A stretch of 13,911 nt of DNA, from positions 1-13,911 of the forward strand of contig NZ_CABTZR010000059.1 in assembly GCF_902489365.1 (NCBI RefSeq), in the 5' to 3' direction. A program made the translations under genes and the position numbers. Positions within the stretch are counted from its first letter, which is position 1. Each line of letters begins with the position of its first letter. The stretch comes from an uncultured Corynebacterium sp. Lineage in GTDB: Bacteria > Actinomycetota > Actinomycetes > Mycobacteriales > Mycobacteriaceae. The notes under the pieces were generated by a model. The model ran no database searches. It was not told where the DNA came from and saw only the letters and a program-made list of their open reading frames with translations. This document shows positions 7,073 through 12,979 of this stretch, piece after piece.

Positions 7073-7894
7073 ATGCAGATCCTGAAAACTAAATCTGAAC
7101 TCCGCGCCTTCCGCGCAGCCGCATCGGGCACCGTGGGCTTGGTGCCCACGATGGGCGCGCTTCACGATGGCCACGCTTCACTCGTGCGCCGCGCCCGCGA
7201 AGACAACGACACCGTGGTGTGCTCGGTCTTTGTCAATCCCCTCCAGTTCACAGACCTGGGCGATTGCGAAGACTACCGCGCCTACCCGCGCACTCTCGAC
7301 GCAGATACCGCGCTGCTGGACTCGTTGGGAGTCGATGCGGTCTTCGCCCCCAGCGTGGAGGAGATGTACCCGGGTGGTACCCCGCGGGTGTGGGTGCGCA
7401 CGGGTGAGATGGGCTCGGTCTTGGAAGGTGCTTCGCGCCCCGGTCACTTTGACGGCGTGGCCACCGTGGTGAGCAAGCTGTTTAGCCTAGTTAACCCGGA
7501 CCGCGCCTACTTTGGGCAGAAGGATGCCCAGCAGGTGGCCATTATCCAGCGCCTGGTGGCGGACCTCGACCTGCCGCTGGAGATCGTCAGCGCGCCCATC
7601 GTGCGCGCGGCGGATGGCGTGGCCGAGTCCAGCCGCAATGCGCGCCTCAGTGCCGCCGAGCGTGAGCAGGCCGTGGCGCTGTCCCAGGCGCTCTTTGCCC
7701 TGCGGGATGGTGCATCCCTCAAGGAGGCTGAAGCTCAGCTTGCCTCCTCCCCCGGTGTGACGGTGGACTACCTCACCGTGGTGGATCCAGGCACGCTCCA
7801 GCCCGTTGATGCACAACACCGGCCCGCCTTGGCGCTCGTTGCAGCGCAGGTGGGGCCGGTGCGGCTCATCGATAACTTGGTGCTTCAGGCTTAG
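7073..7894 (+). CDS. panC: Pantothenate synthetase (pantoate--beta-alanine ligase)
   Basis: Condenses pantoate with beta-alanine, with ATP, through a pantoyl-adenylate, in the cytoplasm. 273 residues, normal for the family. Motifs: LVPTMGALHDGH (23-34), whose HDGH is the HIGH-type ATP motif; VFVNPLQF (52-59); RPGHFDGVATVV (122-133); FGQKDAQQ (147-154); and SSRNARL (186-192), the KMSKS-equivalent loop. The ATG at 7073-7075 is chosen because MQILKTKSEL is the usual N-terminus; the frame is open further upstream only inside panB. An out-of-frame ATG lies 5 bases before it (7068-7070). A GAGG at the end of panB is about 15 bases away, so initiation probably depends on coupling with panB, 11 bases upstream. 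The stop codon TAG overlaps the mdh stop on the opposite strand by 3 bases plus flank. Confidence 0.97.
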   Translation: MQILKTKSELRAFRAAASGTVGLVPTMGALHDGHASLVRRAREDNDTVVCSVFVNPLQFTDLGDCEDYRAYPRTLDADTALLDSLGVDAVFAPSVEEMYPGGTPRVWVRTGEMGSVLEGASRPGHFDGVATVVSKLFSLVNPDRAYFGQKDAQQVAIIQRLVADLDLPLEIVSAPIVRAADGVAESSRNARLSAAEREQAVALSQALFALRDGASLKEAEAQLASSPGVTVDYLTVVDPGTLQPVDAQHRPALALVAAQVGPVRLIDNLVLQA

Positions 7895-8853
7895 CCCTTA
7901 AGCAGGTGGGCTACGGCCTCGCGCTCCTCACGCAGCTCCTGAACGGAAGCCTCGATGCGTTCCTTCTGGAAATCGTTGAGCTCGAGACCCTGAACGATTT
8001 CCCACTTGCCGTCGCGGGCGACGGTGGGGAAACCTGCGACGAGGCCCTCGTCCACACCATAGGAGCCATCGGAGACAACAGCTGCGGTGCGCCAATCCTC
8101 AGTGCCGTGGATCCAATCGTGCATGTGATCCACCGCGGCAGAGGCTGCGGAAGCTGCCGAGGACTTACCGCGCACGGCGATGATCTCGGCGCCGCGCTTG
8201 GCCACCTTCGGAATCATCTCTTCCTTGTACCAGGTCTCATCTACCTCGGCGTTGGAGAAGGTCAGGTCTGGGAACTGGGATGCAGAGTGGTTGCCCCAGA
8301 CGGCAACCTTGGTCAGCTCCGCGGTGGGCATGCCCGTCTTGAGGGAGACTTGGCTCTGGGTGCGGTTGTGGTCCAGGCGCATGAGCGCGGTGAACTGGCT
8401 GGGGTCCAGGTCCGGTGCGCTGTTGGCAGCGATATAAGCGTTAGTGTTAGCCGGGTTACCCACGACGAGGACGCGGACATCGCGCGCGGCGACGTCATTC
8501 AGCGCCTTGCCCTGCACGGTAAAGATAGCACCGTTGGCCTCCAGCAGGTCAGCGCGCTCCATGCCCTTGCTGCGCGGGCGGGAGCCCACGAGGAAAGCGG
8601 CCTTGGTGTCCTTGAAGGCCACGTTCGGATCATCGGTGACGGTAATGCCGCGCAGCAGCGGGAAGGCGGAGTCATTGAGCTCCATGGCCACGCCCTCAGC
8701 GGCACCCACGGCGTCCGGGATTTCCAGCAAAGCCAGCTCCACCGGGGTGTCCTTGCCATAGACATCGCCCGCAGCGATGCGCCACAGCAGGGAGTAAGCG
8801 ATATTTCCGGCGGCGCCGGTCACGGTGATCTTGACGGGTTGGGAAGCAGTCAT
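7891..8853 (-). CDS. mdh: Malate dehydrogenase (NAD-dependent)
   Basis: Interconverts malate and oxaloacetate with NAD(H) in the TCA cycle. The 320-residue protein is the cytosolic-type (group 2) MDH also used by actinobacteria and Thermus. Seen: Rossmann motif TGAAGNIAYSLL (12-23); Glu44 at the end of strand 2, fitting NAD preference; the substrate loop GSRPRSKGMER (90-100) with its arginines; VVGNPANTN (130-138); RLDHNR (159-164) with the catalytic Asp161 and substrate Arg164; and VWGNHS (185-190) with catalytic His189. The ATG at 8851-8853 has AAAGGA 7 bases upstream. A TAGGCT hexamer at 8888-8893 is the likely -10. The gene is divergent from the TetR-family gene and convergent with panC, with which it shares its terminal bases. 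Identification is very secure. Confidence 0.97.
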   Translation of the reverse strand: MTASQPVKITVTGAAGNIAYSLLWRIAAGDVYGKDTPVELALLEIPDAVGAAEGVAMELNDSAFPLLRGITVTDDPNVAFKDTKAAFLVGSRPRSKGMERADLLEANGAIFTVQGKALNDVAARDVRVLVVGNPANTNAYIAANSAPDLDPSQFTALMRLDHNRTQSQVSLKTGMPTAELTKVAVWGNHSASQFPDLTFSNAEVDETWYKEEMIPKVAKRGAEIIAVRGKSSAASAASAAVDHMHDWIHGTEDWRTAAVVSDGSYGVDEGLVAGFPTVARDGKWEIVQGLELNDFQKERIEASVQELREEREAVAHLLKG

Positions 8854-8887
8854 GTGTGAATCCTTTCGGCTCGGTACTCACCCTCCC

Positions 8888-8893
8888 AGCCTA
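8888..8893 (-). promoter_or_regulatory. Candidate -10 hexamer for mdh
   Basis: The minus strand reads TAGGCT within CTAGGCTGGG. A start about 7 bases downstream would give a leader of roughly 28 bases carrying the AAAGGA ribosome binding site. The -35 position is occupied by a palindrome rather than by a TTGACA-like hexamer. The same 10-mer CTAGGCTGGG occurs upstream of the SDR gene. Confidence 0.35.
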
Positions 8894-8907
8894 GTCCCGT
8901 TTTTCGC

Positions 8908-8931
8908 CCCCATGGGGTGTGATTTCACCCC
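8908..8931. promoter_or_regulatory. Overlapping palindromes, candidate operator between mdh and tetR
   Basis: Two inverted repeats overlap here. CCCCATGGGG (8908-8917) is a perfect 10-bp palindrome. GGGGTG (8914-8919) and CACCCC (8926-8931) form 6-bp arms around the spacer TGATTT. They cover the -35 region expected for mdh and lie about 100 bases upstream of the tetR start. Runs of four G or C resemble half-sites described for the corynebacterial regulator RamA, but the adjacent TetR-family protein is an equally possible ligand. Function is inferred. Confidence 0.35.
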
Positions 8932-8977
8932 CGAAAGATGCGAGTTCTTTGTACTTGAGCTCCATGACCGTCTTTTT

Positions 8978-9006
8978 TCGGCATAGTGGACAACTGTACG
9001 CATATT
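8978..9006 (+). promoter_or_regulatory. Candidate promoter of the TetR-family gene
   Basis: TCGGCA (8978-8983, four of six matches to TTGACA) and CATATT (9001-9006) are separated by exactly 17 bases. Transcription would begin near 9013, leaving a leader of about 16 bases with only a weak GGGA near the ATG. Prediction from spacing and similarity only. Confidence 0.35.
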
Positions 9007-9028
9007 CATCGACTAGACGGGACTTTCC

Positions 9029-9772
9029 ATGAGCACTGAGACTGCATCGGTCGACTCCGGCTCTGTTGAGCGCGTGATCGATGTTGCGATTGCGGAGTTT
9101 GCTGAGCACGGCTATGCCGAGACCAAGCTCGAATCCGTGTCGAAGCTGTCTGGGATGTCCAAGCGCATGATCCACTACTACTTCGGGGACAAGAAGGGCC
9201 TCTACCAGCAGGCACTGGCAGCCGCAGCGCGGCGCCTAAACCCGCCGGAGGGCAGCCTCGAGATCAATTCTGCTGTCCCGGTCGAGGGCGTGCGTACCTT
9301 GGTGGATTGGTTGTTCCGCCAGCATGTGGATAACCCCGAGGCCATTCGGATGCTGACGATGGAATCCTCCCACAGTGTGTTGGAGTCCTCGCAGGCACTT
9401 GTCGACGTTTCCGAGATCTCCCTCCACCTAGACAAGCTCCTCATGCTGGGCCAAGATTCCGGCGCGTTCCGCCCAGGCATTTCCGCCAACGACATCTTCA
9501 CGCTGATTTCGGCGCTGACGATGTACCGCGTGACCAATCACGCGATGATGAGCAATCTGCTCGACATCGACATGCATACCCACAACAACACCGAGGGCCT
9601 ACACCGTATGGCCGTCGATGCCGTGCTGGCCTTCCTCACGGCGAACATCCCCGACATTGGCTTTGAGTCTTACCTCACCCAGAACGAAACTGAGCTTGAT
9701 GCCGAGTCTGCGCCCTTGGATGTCTACTCCACTGAGGACGACGGCGACGTGCCCACGGGTCTCTACGGGTAG
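9029..9772 (+). CDS. TetR-family transcriptional regulator
   Basis: A 247-residue DNA-binding regulator. The N-terminal TetR domain spans about 13-60: helix 1 (VERVIDVAIAEFAEHGY), then the helix-turn-helix TKLESVSKLSGMSKRMIHYYFGDKKGLY (32-59) with the usual hydrophobic YYF end. The middle (about 85-215) is helical and should bind a ligand and dimerise; I cannot predict the ligand. The last ~35 residues are rich in Asp, Glu, Ser and Thr and look disordered, longer than in typical TetR proteins. ATG 9029 gives MSTETASVDS; the ribosome binding site is weak (GGGAC). The gene is divergent from mdh and, from memory, a TetR gene also adjoins mdh in C. glutamicum, so control of itself or of mdh is a reasonable guess. 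It is followed by a repeat-rich spacer and convergent clpX. Confidence 0.93.
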   Translation: MSTETASVDSGSVERVIDVAIAEFAEHGYAETKLESVSKLSGMSKRMIHYYFGDKKGLYQQALAAAARRLNPPEGSLEINSAVPVEGVRTLVDWLFRQHVDNPEAIRMLTMESSHSVLESSQALVDVSEISLHLDKLLMLGQDSGAFRPGISANDIFTLISALTMYRVTNHAMMSNLLDIDMHTHNNTEGLHRMAVDAVLAFLTANIPDIGFESYLTQNETELDAESAPLDVYSTEDDGDVPTGLYG

Positions 9773-9797
9773 AGCCCTCTCCCAGCACCGCGCGAGC

Positions 9798-9899
9798 AAA
9801 GAAACCAAAGTAAAGGAACCATCTGCGCGCCGGCCTGAGCACAAGCCCAGGTCACAATCTCACGCCATAGCTACATGGTCCCATTCATCTGGTTCCTTT
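9798..9899. repeat. Three copies of AAAGRAACCA in the tetR-clpX spacer
   Basis: AAAGAAACCA (9798-9807) and AAAGGAACCA (9812-9821) are direct near-copies 14 bases apart. TGGTTCCTTT (9890-9899) is a perfect inverted copy of the second, with 68 bases between. The enclosed segment can form two short hairpins: CCTG/CAGG (9834-9837 with 9848-9851) and CCAT/ATGG (9865-9868 with 9875-9878). This could be a folded RNA element, a pair of protein-binding sites or a degenerate mobile-repeat remnant. No reading frame of note lies inside. I see no convincing promoter for an independent RNA. Confidence 0.5.
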
Positions 9900-9931
9900 G
9901 CCCCCCAACAGGCAGATGGCATCTGACAGAA

Positions 9932-9955
9932 GGCGTTTTTAGACCTGAAAACGCC
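9932..9955. terminator. GGCGTTTT hairpin, possible terminator for tetR
   Basis: GGCGTTTT (9932-9939) and AAAACGCC (9948-9955) are perfect 8-bp arms around an 8-base loop. There is no T-run beyond the stem on either strand, so it would be a weak terminator by itself. It lies downstream of tetR and 13 bases from the stronger hairpin at 9969-10000, so the two may act in tandem. Confidence 0.5.
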
Positions 9956-9968
9956 ATGTAGACAGCAC

Positions 9969-10000
9969 AAAAGGCATCTTCAGCCTTGAAGATGCCTTTT
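9969..10000. terminator. Bidirectional terminator between tetR and clpX
   Basis: AAAAGGCATCTTCA (9969-9982) and TGAAGATGCCTTTT (9987-10000) form a perfect 14-bp stem with a GCCT loop. Each strand ends the stem in TTTT after a GC core, the form of an intrinsic terminator in both directions. It starts 12 bases after the clpX stop and also blocks read-through from tetR. Confidence 0.9.
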
Positions 10001-10012
10001 AAGAGATGCCGT

Positions 10013-11308
10013 TTAGGCGGATTCCTTCGCCTCATCCGAGTACACGAACTCCGGCTCGCCACCGTCAGTCACGCAGTCCTTCGTGATGTGGACGCTGGCG
10101 ATGTCCTCGCGGTCCGGGAGGTCATACATGATGGGCACGAGCAGCTCCTCCATGATGGCACGCAGGCCGCGGGCACCGGTCTTGCGCTCGAGCGCGAGCT
10201 CAGCGATCGCTTCCAGCGCTGCGTCGTCGAAGTGCAGCTCCGCACCATCCATGCTGAACAGGCGCTGGTATTGCTTGACCAGAGAGTTCTTCGGCTCCAC
10301 GAGCACCTTAACTAGCGATTCGCGGTCCAGGTTATCCACCGTGGCAACCACCGGCAGGCGGCCGATGAACTCCGGGATAAGGCCGAATTTCACCAGGTCC
10401 TCCGGCCGCACCTGGGAGAAGAAGTCGACTGACTCCTTCTCATCCTTAGTTTCCAGCTTGGCGCCAAAGCCCACGCCCTTCTTGCCCACGCGCTCCGAAA
10501 TCACCTTGTCCAAGCCCGCGAATGCACCGGCCACGATGAAGAGGATGTTCGTGGTATCCAGCTGGATGAACTCCTGATTCGGGTGCTTGCGCCCGCCCTG
10601 CGGTGGAATGGCCGCTACGGTTCCCTCAAGGATCTTCAACAGCGCCTGCTGCACGCCCTCACCGGACACGTCGCGAGTAATCGAGGGGTTCTCCGACTTG
10701 CGGGAGATCTTGTCCACCTCATCGACATAGATGATGCCGTGCTGCGCGCGCTCCACATCAAAGTCCGCAGCCTGCAGCAGCTTGAGCAGGATGTTCTCCA
10801 CGTCCTCGCCCACGTAGCCGGCCTCGGTCAGGCTCGTGGCATCCGCAATGGCAAAGGGGACGTCAAGCAGGCGCGCCAGGGTCTGCGCCAGGTAGGTCTT
10901 TCCGGAGCCCGTCGGGCCCAGCATCAGGATGTTGGATTTGGCAATCTCCACCTCTTCATCCTGCGCCTTCTTCCGACGGCCCTCCAGGCCTGCGGCTTCC
11001 TCAGCCTTGATGCGCTTGTAGTGGTTGTACACAGCCACCGACAACACGCGCTTGGCCTGGTCCTGACCAATGACGTACTTATCCAGAAAAGCCGAAATCT
11101 CCGAAGGACGCGGAAGACGCATTTCCTTCTCTTCGTCCGCCTCAGCCTGAGCTGCGCCGAGCTCCTCCTCGATGATTTCGTTGCAGAGCTCGATGCACTC
11201 GTCACAGATGTAGACGCCGCCGCCGGCGATAAGCTTCTTCACCTGCTTCTGGCTCTTTCCGCAGAAGGAACACTTGAGCAGGTCAGCGCTTTCTTGCATA
11301 CGTGCCAT
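10013..11308 (-). CDS. clpX: ATP-dependent Clp protease ATP-binding subunit ClpX
   Basis: Hexameric AAA+ unfoldase that feeds tagged or damaged proteins into the ClpP1P2 chamber. 431 residues, normal length. The zinc-binding N-domain has four cysteines (Cys13, 16, 35, 38). The AAA+ core has Walker A GPTGSGKT (131-138), pore loop GYVGE (164-168), Walker B IIYVDEVDK (192-200), the RKH loop (240-242), the ClpP-docking loop GVGFG (278-282, the IGF-type tripeptide as VGF), the arginine-finger region EFIGRLP (313-319) and sensor II GAR (378-380). The ATG at 11306-11308 has GAAAGG about 6 bases upstream. A TAAAAT hexamer at 11349-11354 is the likely -10. clpX stands alone here, 1 kb from clpP2P1 and separated from it by a plus-strand SDR gene. 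Confidence 0.97.
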   Translation of the reverse strand: MARMQESADLLKCSFCGKSQKQVKKLIAGGGVYICDECIELCNEIIEEELGAAQAEADEEKEMRLPRPSEISAFLDKYVIGQDQAKRVLSVAVYNHYKRIKAEEAAGLEGRRKKAQDEEVEIAKSNILMLGPTGSGKTYLAQTLARLLDVPFAIADATSLTEAGYVGEDVENILLKLLQAADFDVERAQHGIIYVDEVDKISRKSENPSITRDVSGEGVQQALLKILEGTVAAIPPQGGRKHPNQEFIQLDTTNILFIVAGAFAGLDKVISERVGKKGVGFGAKLETKDEKESVDFFSQVRPEDLVKFGLIPEFIGRLPVVATVDNLDRESLVKVLVEPKNSLVKQYQRLFSMDGAELHFDDAALEAIAELALERKTGARGLRAIMEELLVPIMYDLPDREDIASVHITKDCVTDGGEPEFVYSDEAKESA

Positions 11309-11348
11309 GAAGGCCTTTCAACTCTTTTCTCTGGGGTTGGGTGGAGCG

Positions 11349-11354
11349 ATTTTA
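11349..11354 (-). promoter_or_regulatory. Candidate -10 hexamer for clpX
   Basis: The minus strand reads TAAAAT, one of the best -10 matches in the window. The start would fall near 11342, giving a leader of about 34 bases with the GAAAGG ribosome binding site. The -35 region is weak: TTACTA with an 18-base spacer. No CGC-N5-GCG ClgR-type site was found in this 205-base gap. Confidence 0.45.
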
Positions 11355-11463
11355 CCGCAGTCTATTCCACTCTAGTAAACCACCCAGACTCGAGCGCTAT
11401 TTCTCGCGTGGCGGCGCGCCACCTACACAGCGACCACAAATCACAGCACACCACAACCGGTAG

Positions 11464-11475
11464 CAGCCTAGGCTG
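11464..11475 (+). promoter_or_regulatory. 12-bp palindrome over a candidate -10 of the SDR gene
   Basis: CAGCCTAGGCTG is a perfect palindrome. It contains TAGGCT (11469-11474), a TAnnnT-type -10 hexamer, about 40 bases before the SDR start, which has AAGGAG 7 bases from its ATG. A protein bound to the palindrome would block the promoter. No clear -35 hexamer is seen (GCACAC at 17 bases). Function is inferred. Confidence 0.3.
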
Positions 11476-11513
11476 GGGCTCAGAATCACCTCCCGACCGC
11501 TAAGGAGCTTCAC

Positions 11514-12281
11514 ATGTTTGACCTTCAAGACCAGGTAGCCATCGTCACCGGCGGTGCCGCAGGCATCGGCCGCGGTATCGTCAGCGCCCTGCGCGAGGCC
11601 GGCGCGACCGTCGTCATCGCTGATCTCAACGAGGAAGCAGCGCACGAGAGCGCCCAAGAACTCGGTGCGGACGCTCTGCTTGTCGACGTCACCTCGCGCG
11701 ACTCCGTCCGCAACCTTTACGAGGACGTCGTCAAGCGCTATGGCCGCATCGACATCGTCTGTTCCAACGCCGGTGTCTTCCCCAATTGCCCGCTCGAGGA
11801 CATGACCGACGAGCAGTGGGACACCATGTTCGCCATCAACACGCACGGCACATTCACCGTGGTGCAGGAAGCACTGCCCTATATGAAGAAGGCGGGCTAC
11901 GGGCGCATCGTCATCACGACGTCTATCACCGGCTCGCACACCGGTTACCCGGGCTGGGCGCACTACGGCGCGTCGAAGGCCGCTCAGCAGGGCTTCATGC
12001 GCTCCGCCGCCCTGGAGGTGGCGCGCGATGGCATCACCATTAATGGTGTGCTGCCAGGCAATATCCTCACCGAAGGCCTAGAGGGCCAAGGTCAGGAGTA
12101 CCTCGACCAGATGGCGCGCTCCATCCCCATGCACCGACTGGGTTCCCCGCGCGATATCGGTAACGCCGCGGCTTTCCTCGCTTCCCGCGAAGCCGGCTAT
12201 ATCACCGGTCAGACCCTCATCATCGACGGTGGCCAGATCCTCCCCGAATCCCCCGAAGCCATCCTGCCTCCTTATGACTAA
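11514..12281 (+). CDS. Short-chain dehydrogenase/reductase (FabG-like)
   Basis: A 255-residue classical SDR oxidoreductase; the substrate cannot be told from sequence. Seen: cofactor motif TGGAAGIG (12-19); Asp37 at the end of strand 2 (VVIADL), which favours NAD(H) over NADP(H); VDV at 57-59; NAG (85-87); Asn109; and the catalytic Ser137, Tyr151 and Lys155 in YGASK. The C-terminal signature is PGNILTEG (181-188), ITGQTLIIDGG (230-240) and a tail LPES, as in a FabG-annotated subgroup. AAGGAG precedes the ATG by 7 bases. It is a single-gene unit with its own terminator, transcribed opposite to clpX and convergent with clpP2. It could be a 3-oxoacyl reductase or an alcohol or sugar dehydrogenase. 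Its presence between the clp genes is probably not functional linkage. Confidence 0.92.
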   Translation: MFDLQDQVAIVTGGAAGIGRGIVSALREAGATVVIADLNEEAAHESAQELGADALLVDVTSRDSVRNLYEDVVKRYGRIDIVCSNAGVFPNCPLEDMTDEQWDTMFAINTHGTFTVVQEALPYMKKAGYGRIVITTSITGSHTGYPGWAHYGASKAAQQGFMRSAALEVARDGITINGVLPGNILTEGLEGQGQEYLDQMARSIPMHRLGSPRDIGNAAAFLASREAGYITGQTLIIDGGQILPESPEAILPPYD

Positions 12282-12290
12282 GCGCGACTA

Positions 12291-12321
12291 AAGCCCCGCT
12301 ACCTTTCAGATAGCGGGGCTT
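12291..12321. terminator. Bidirectional terminator between the SDR gene and clpP2
   Basis: AAGCCCCGCTA (12291-12301) and TAGCGGGGCTT (12311-12321) form a perfect 11-bp GC-rich stem with a 9-base loop. It lies 9 bases after the SDR stop and 13 bases after the clpP2 stop, serving both convergent genes. The T-run is short on both strands (TT on plus, TTT on minus). Confidence 0.85.
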
Positions 12322-12334
12322 CAAGCTTGCTCAG

Positions 12335-12958
12335 TTAGGCGTTGAGCTTGCGGTAATCAAAGACGGTATCGATGAGACCGTACTCGACTGCTTCCTGTGC
12401 GGTAAGGATCTTGTCGCGGTCGGTATCGATGCGCACCTGCTCAGCGGTGCGGCCGGTGTGCTCCGCCAAGGTCTGCTCCATGAGGCGGCGCATGCGCTCG
12501 ATCTCGTTAGCCTCGATCTCGAGGTCCGACACCTGGCCCTGCGTGCCCTGCGTGCGCGGCTGGTGAATCAGCACGCGGGAGTTCGGCAGAGCGGCGCGCT
12601 TGCCCGGAGCACCGGCTGCCAGCAGCACGGCGGCAGCGGAAGCAGCCTGGCCCAGGCAGACGGTCTGCACGTCAGGACGCACGTAGCGCATGGTGTCGTA
12701 GATGGCCATCAGCGCGGTGAAGGAGCCACCCGGGGAGTTGATGTACATCGTGATGTCGCGGTCCGGATCCTGGGATTCCAGGACCAGCAGCTGCGCCATG
12801 ATGTCGTTGGCGGAGGTGTCATCGACTTGGGTGCCCAAGAAGATGATGCGCTCTTCAAAGAGCTTGGAATACGGGTTGGTGGTCTTCGATCCCTGTGCGT
12901 TCTGCTCAATGAACTCCGGCAGAACGTAGCGGGAAGAAGGCATCTGAAGGTTAGACAT
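12335..12958 (-). CDS. clpP2: ATP-dependent Clp protease proteolytic subunit 2
   Basis: Serine peptidase subunit of the hetero-tetradecameric ClpP1P2 chamber. 207 residues. The catalytic triad is Ser107 in GQAASA (103-108), His132 in LIHQP (130-134) and Asp182 in DTDRD (178-182). The conserved NSPGGS (74-79), AIYDTM (85-90) and C-terminal EAVEYGLID (189-197) are present. The first ~25 residues, which precede the conserved YSKLFEERIIFLGT, are probably a propeptide or axial loop. The ATG at 12956-12958 has AAGGAG 10 bases upstream. It follows clpP1 after 21 bases, so the two are one operon. In actinobacteria both paralogues are required for a working protease, ClpX or ClpC docking on one face; which subunit docks is not visible here. 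Confidence 0.96.
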   Translation of the reverse strand: MSNLQMPSSRYVLPEFIEQNAQGSKTTNPYSKLFEERIIFLGTQVDDTSANDIMAQLLVLESQDPDRDITMYINSPGGSFTALMAIYDTMRYVRPDVQTVCLGQAASAAAVLLAAGAPGKRAALPNSRVLIHQPRTQGTQGQVSDLEIEANEIERMRRLMEQTLAEHTGRTAEQVRIDTDRDKILTAQEAVEYGLIDTVFDYRKLNA

Positions 12959-12979
12959 GGTGATAAAGCTCCTTGTTCC

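Noticed and set aside
7906..8859. 317-codon plus-strand frame covering mdh
   Set aside because: Nearly coextensive with mdh in antisense, typical of high-GC genes; no independent signals.
8918..8929. TGTGATTTCACC as a GlxR (CRP-type) site near mdh
   Set aside because: GlxR sites as I recall them are TGTGA-N6-TCACA. Here the half-sites are only 2 bases apart and the last base differs.
9871..10062. 63-codon minus-strand frame across the tetR-clpX spacer
   Set aside because: It is made of the terminator hairpins and overlaps the end of clpX in another frame; no ribosome binding site.
10583..11503. 306-codon plus-strand frame opposite clpX ending just before the SDR gene
   Set aside because: Shadow of clpX; the frame runs through the clpX promoter region and has no family resemblance.
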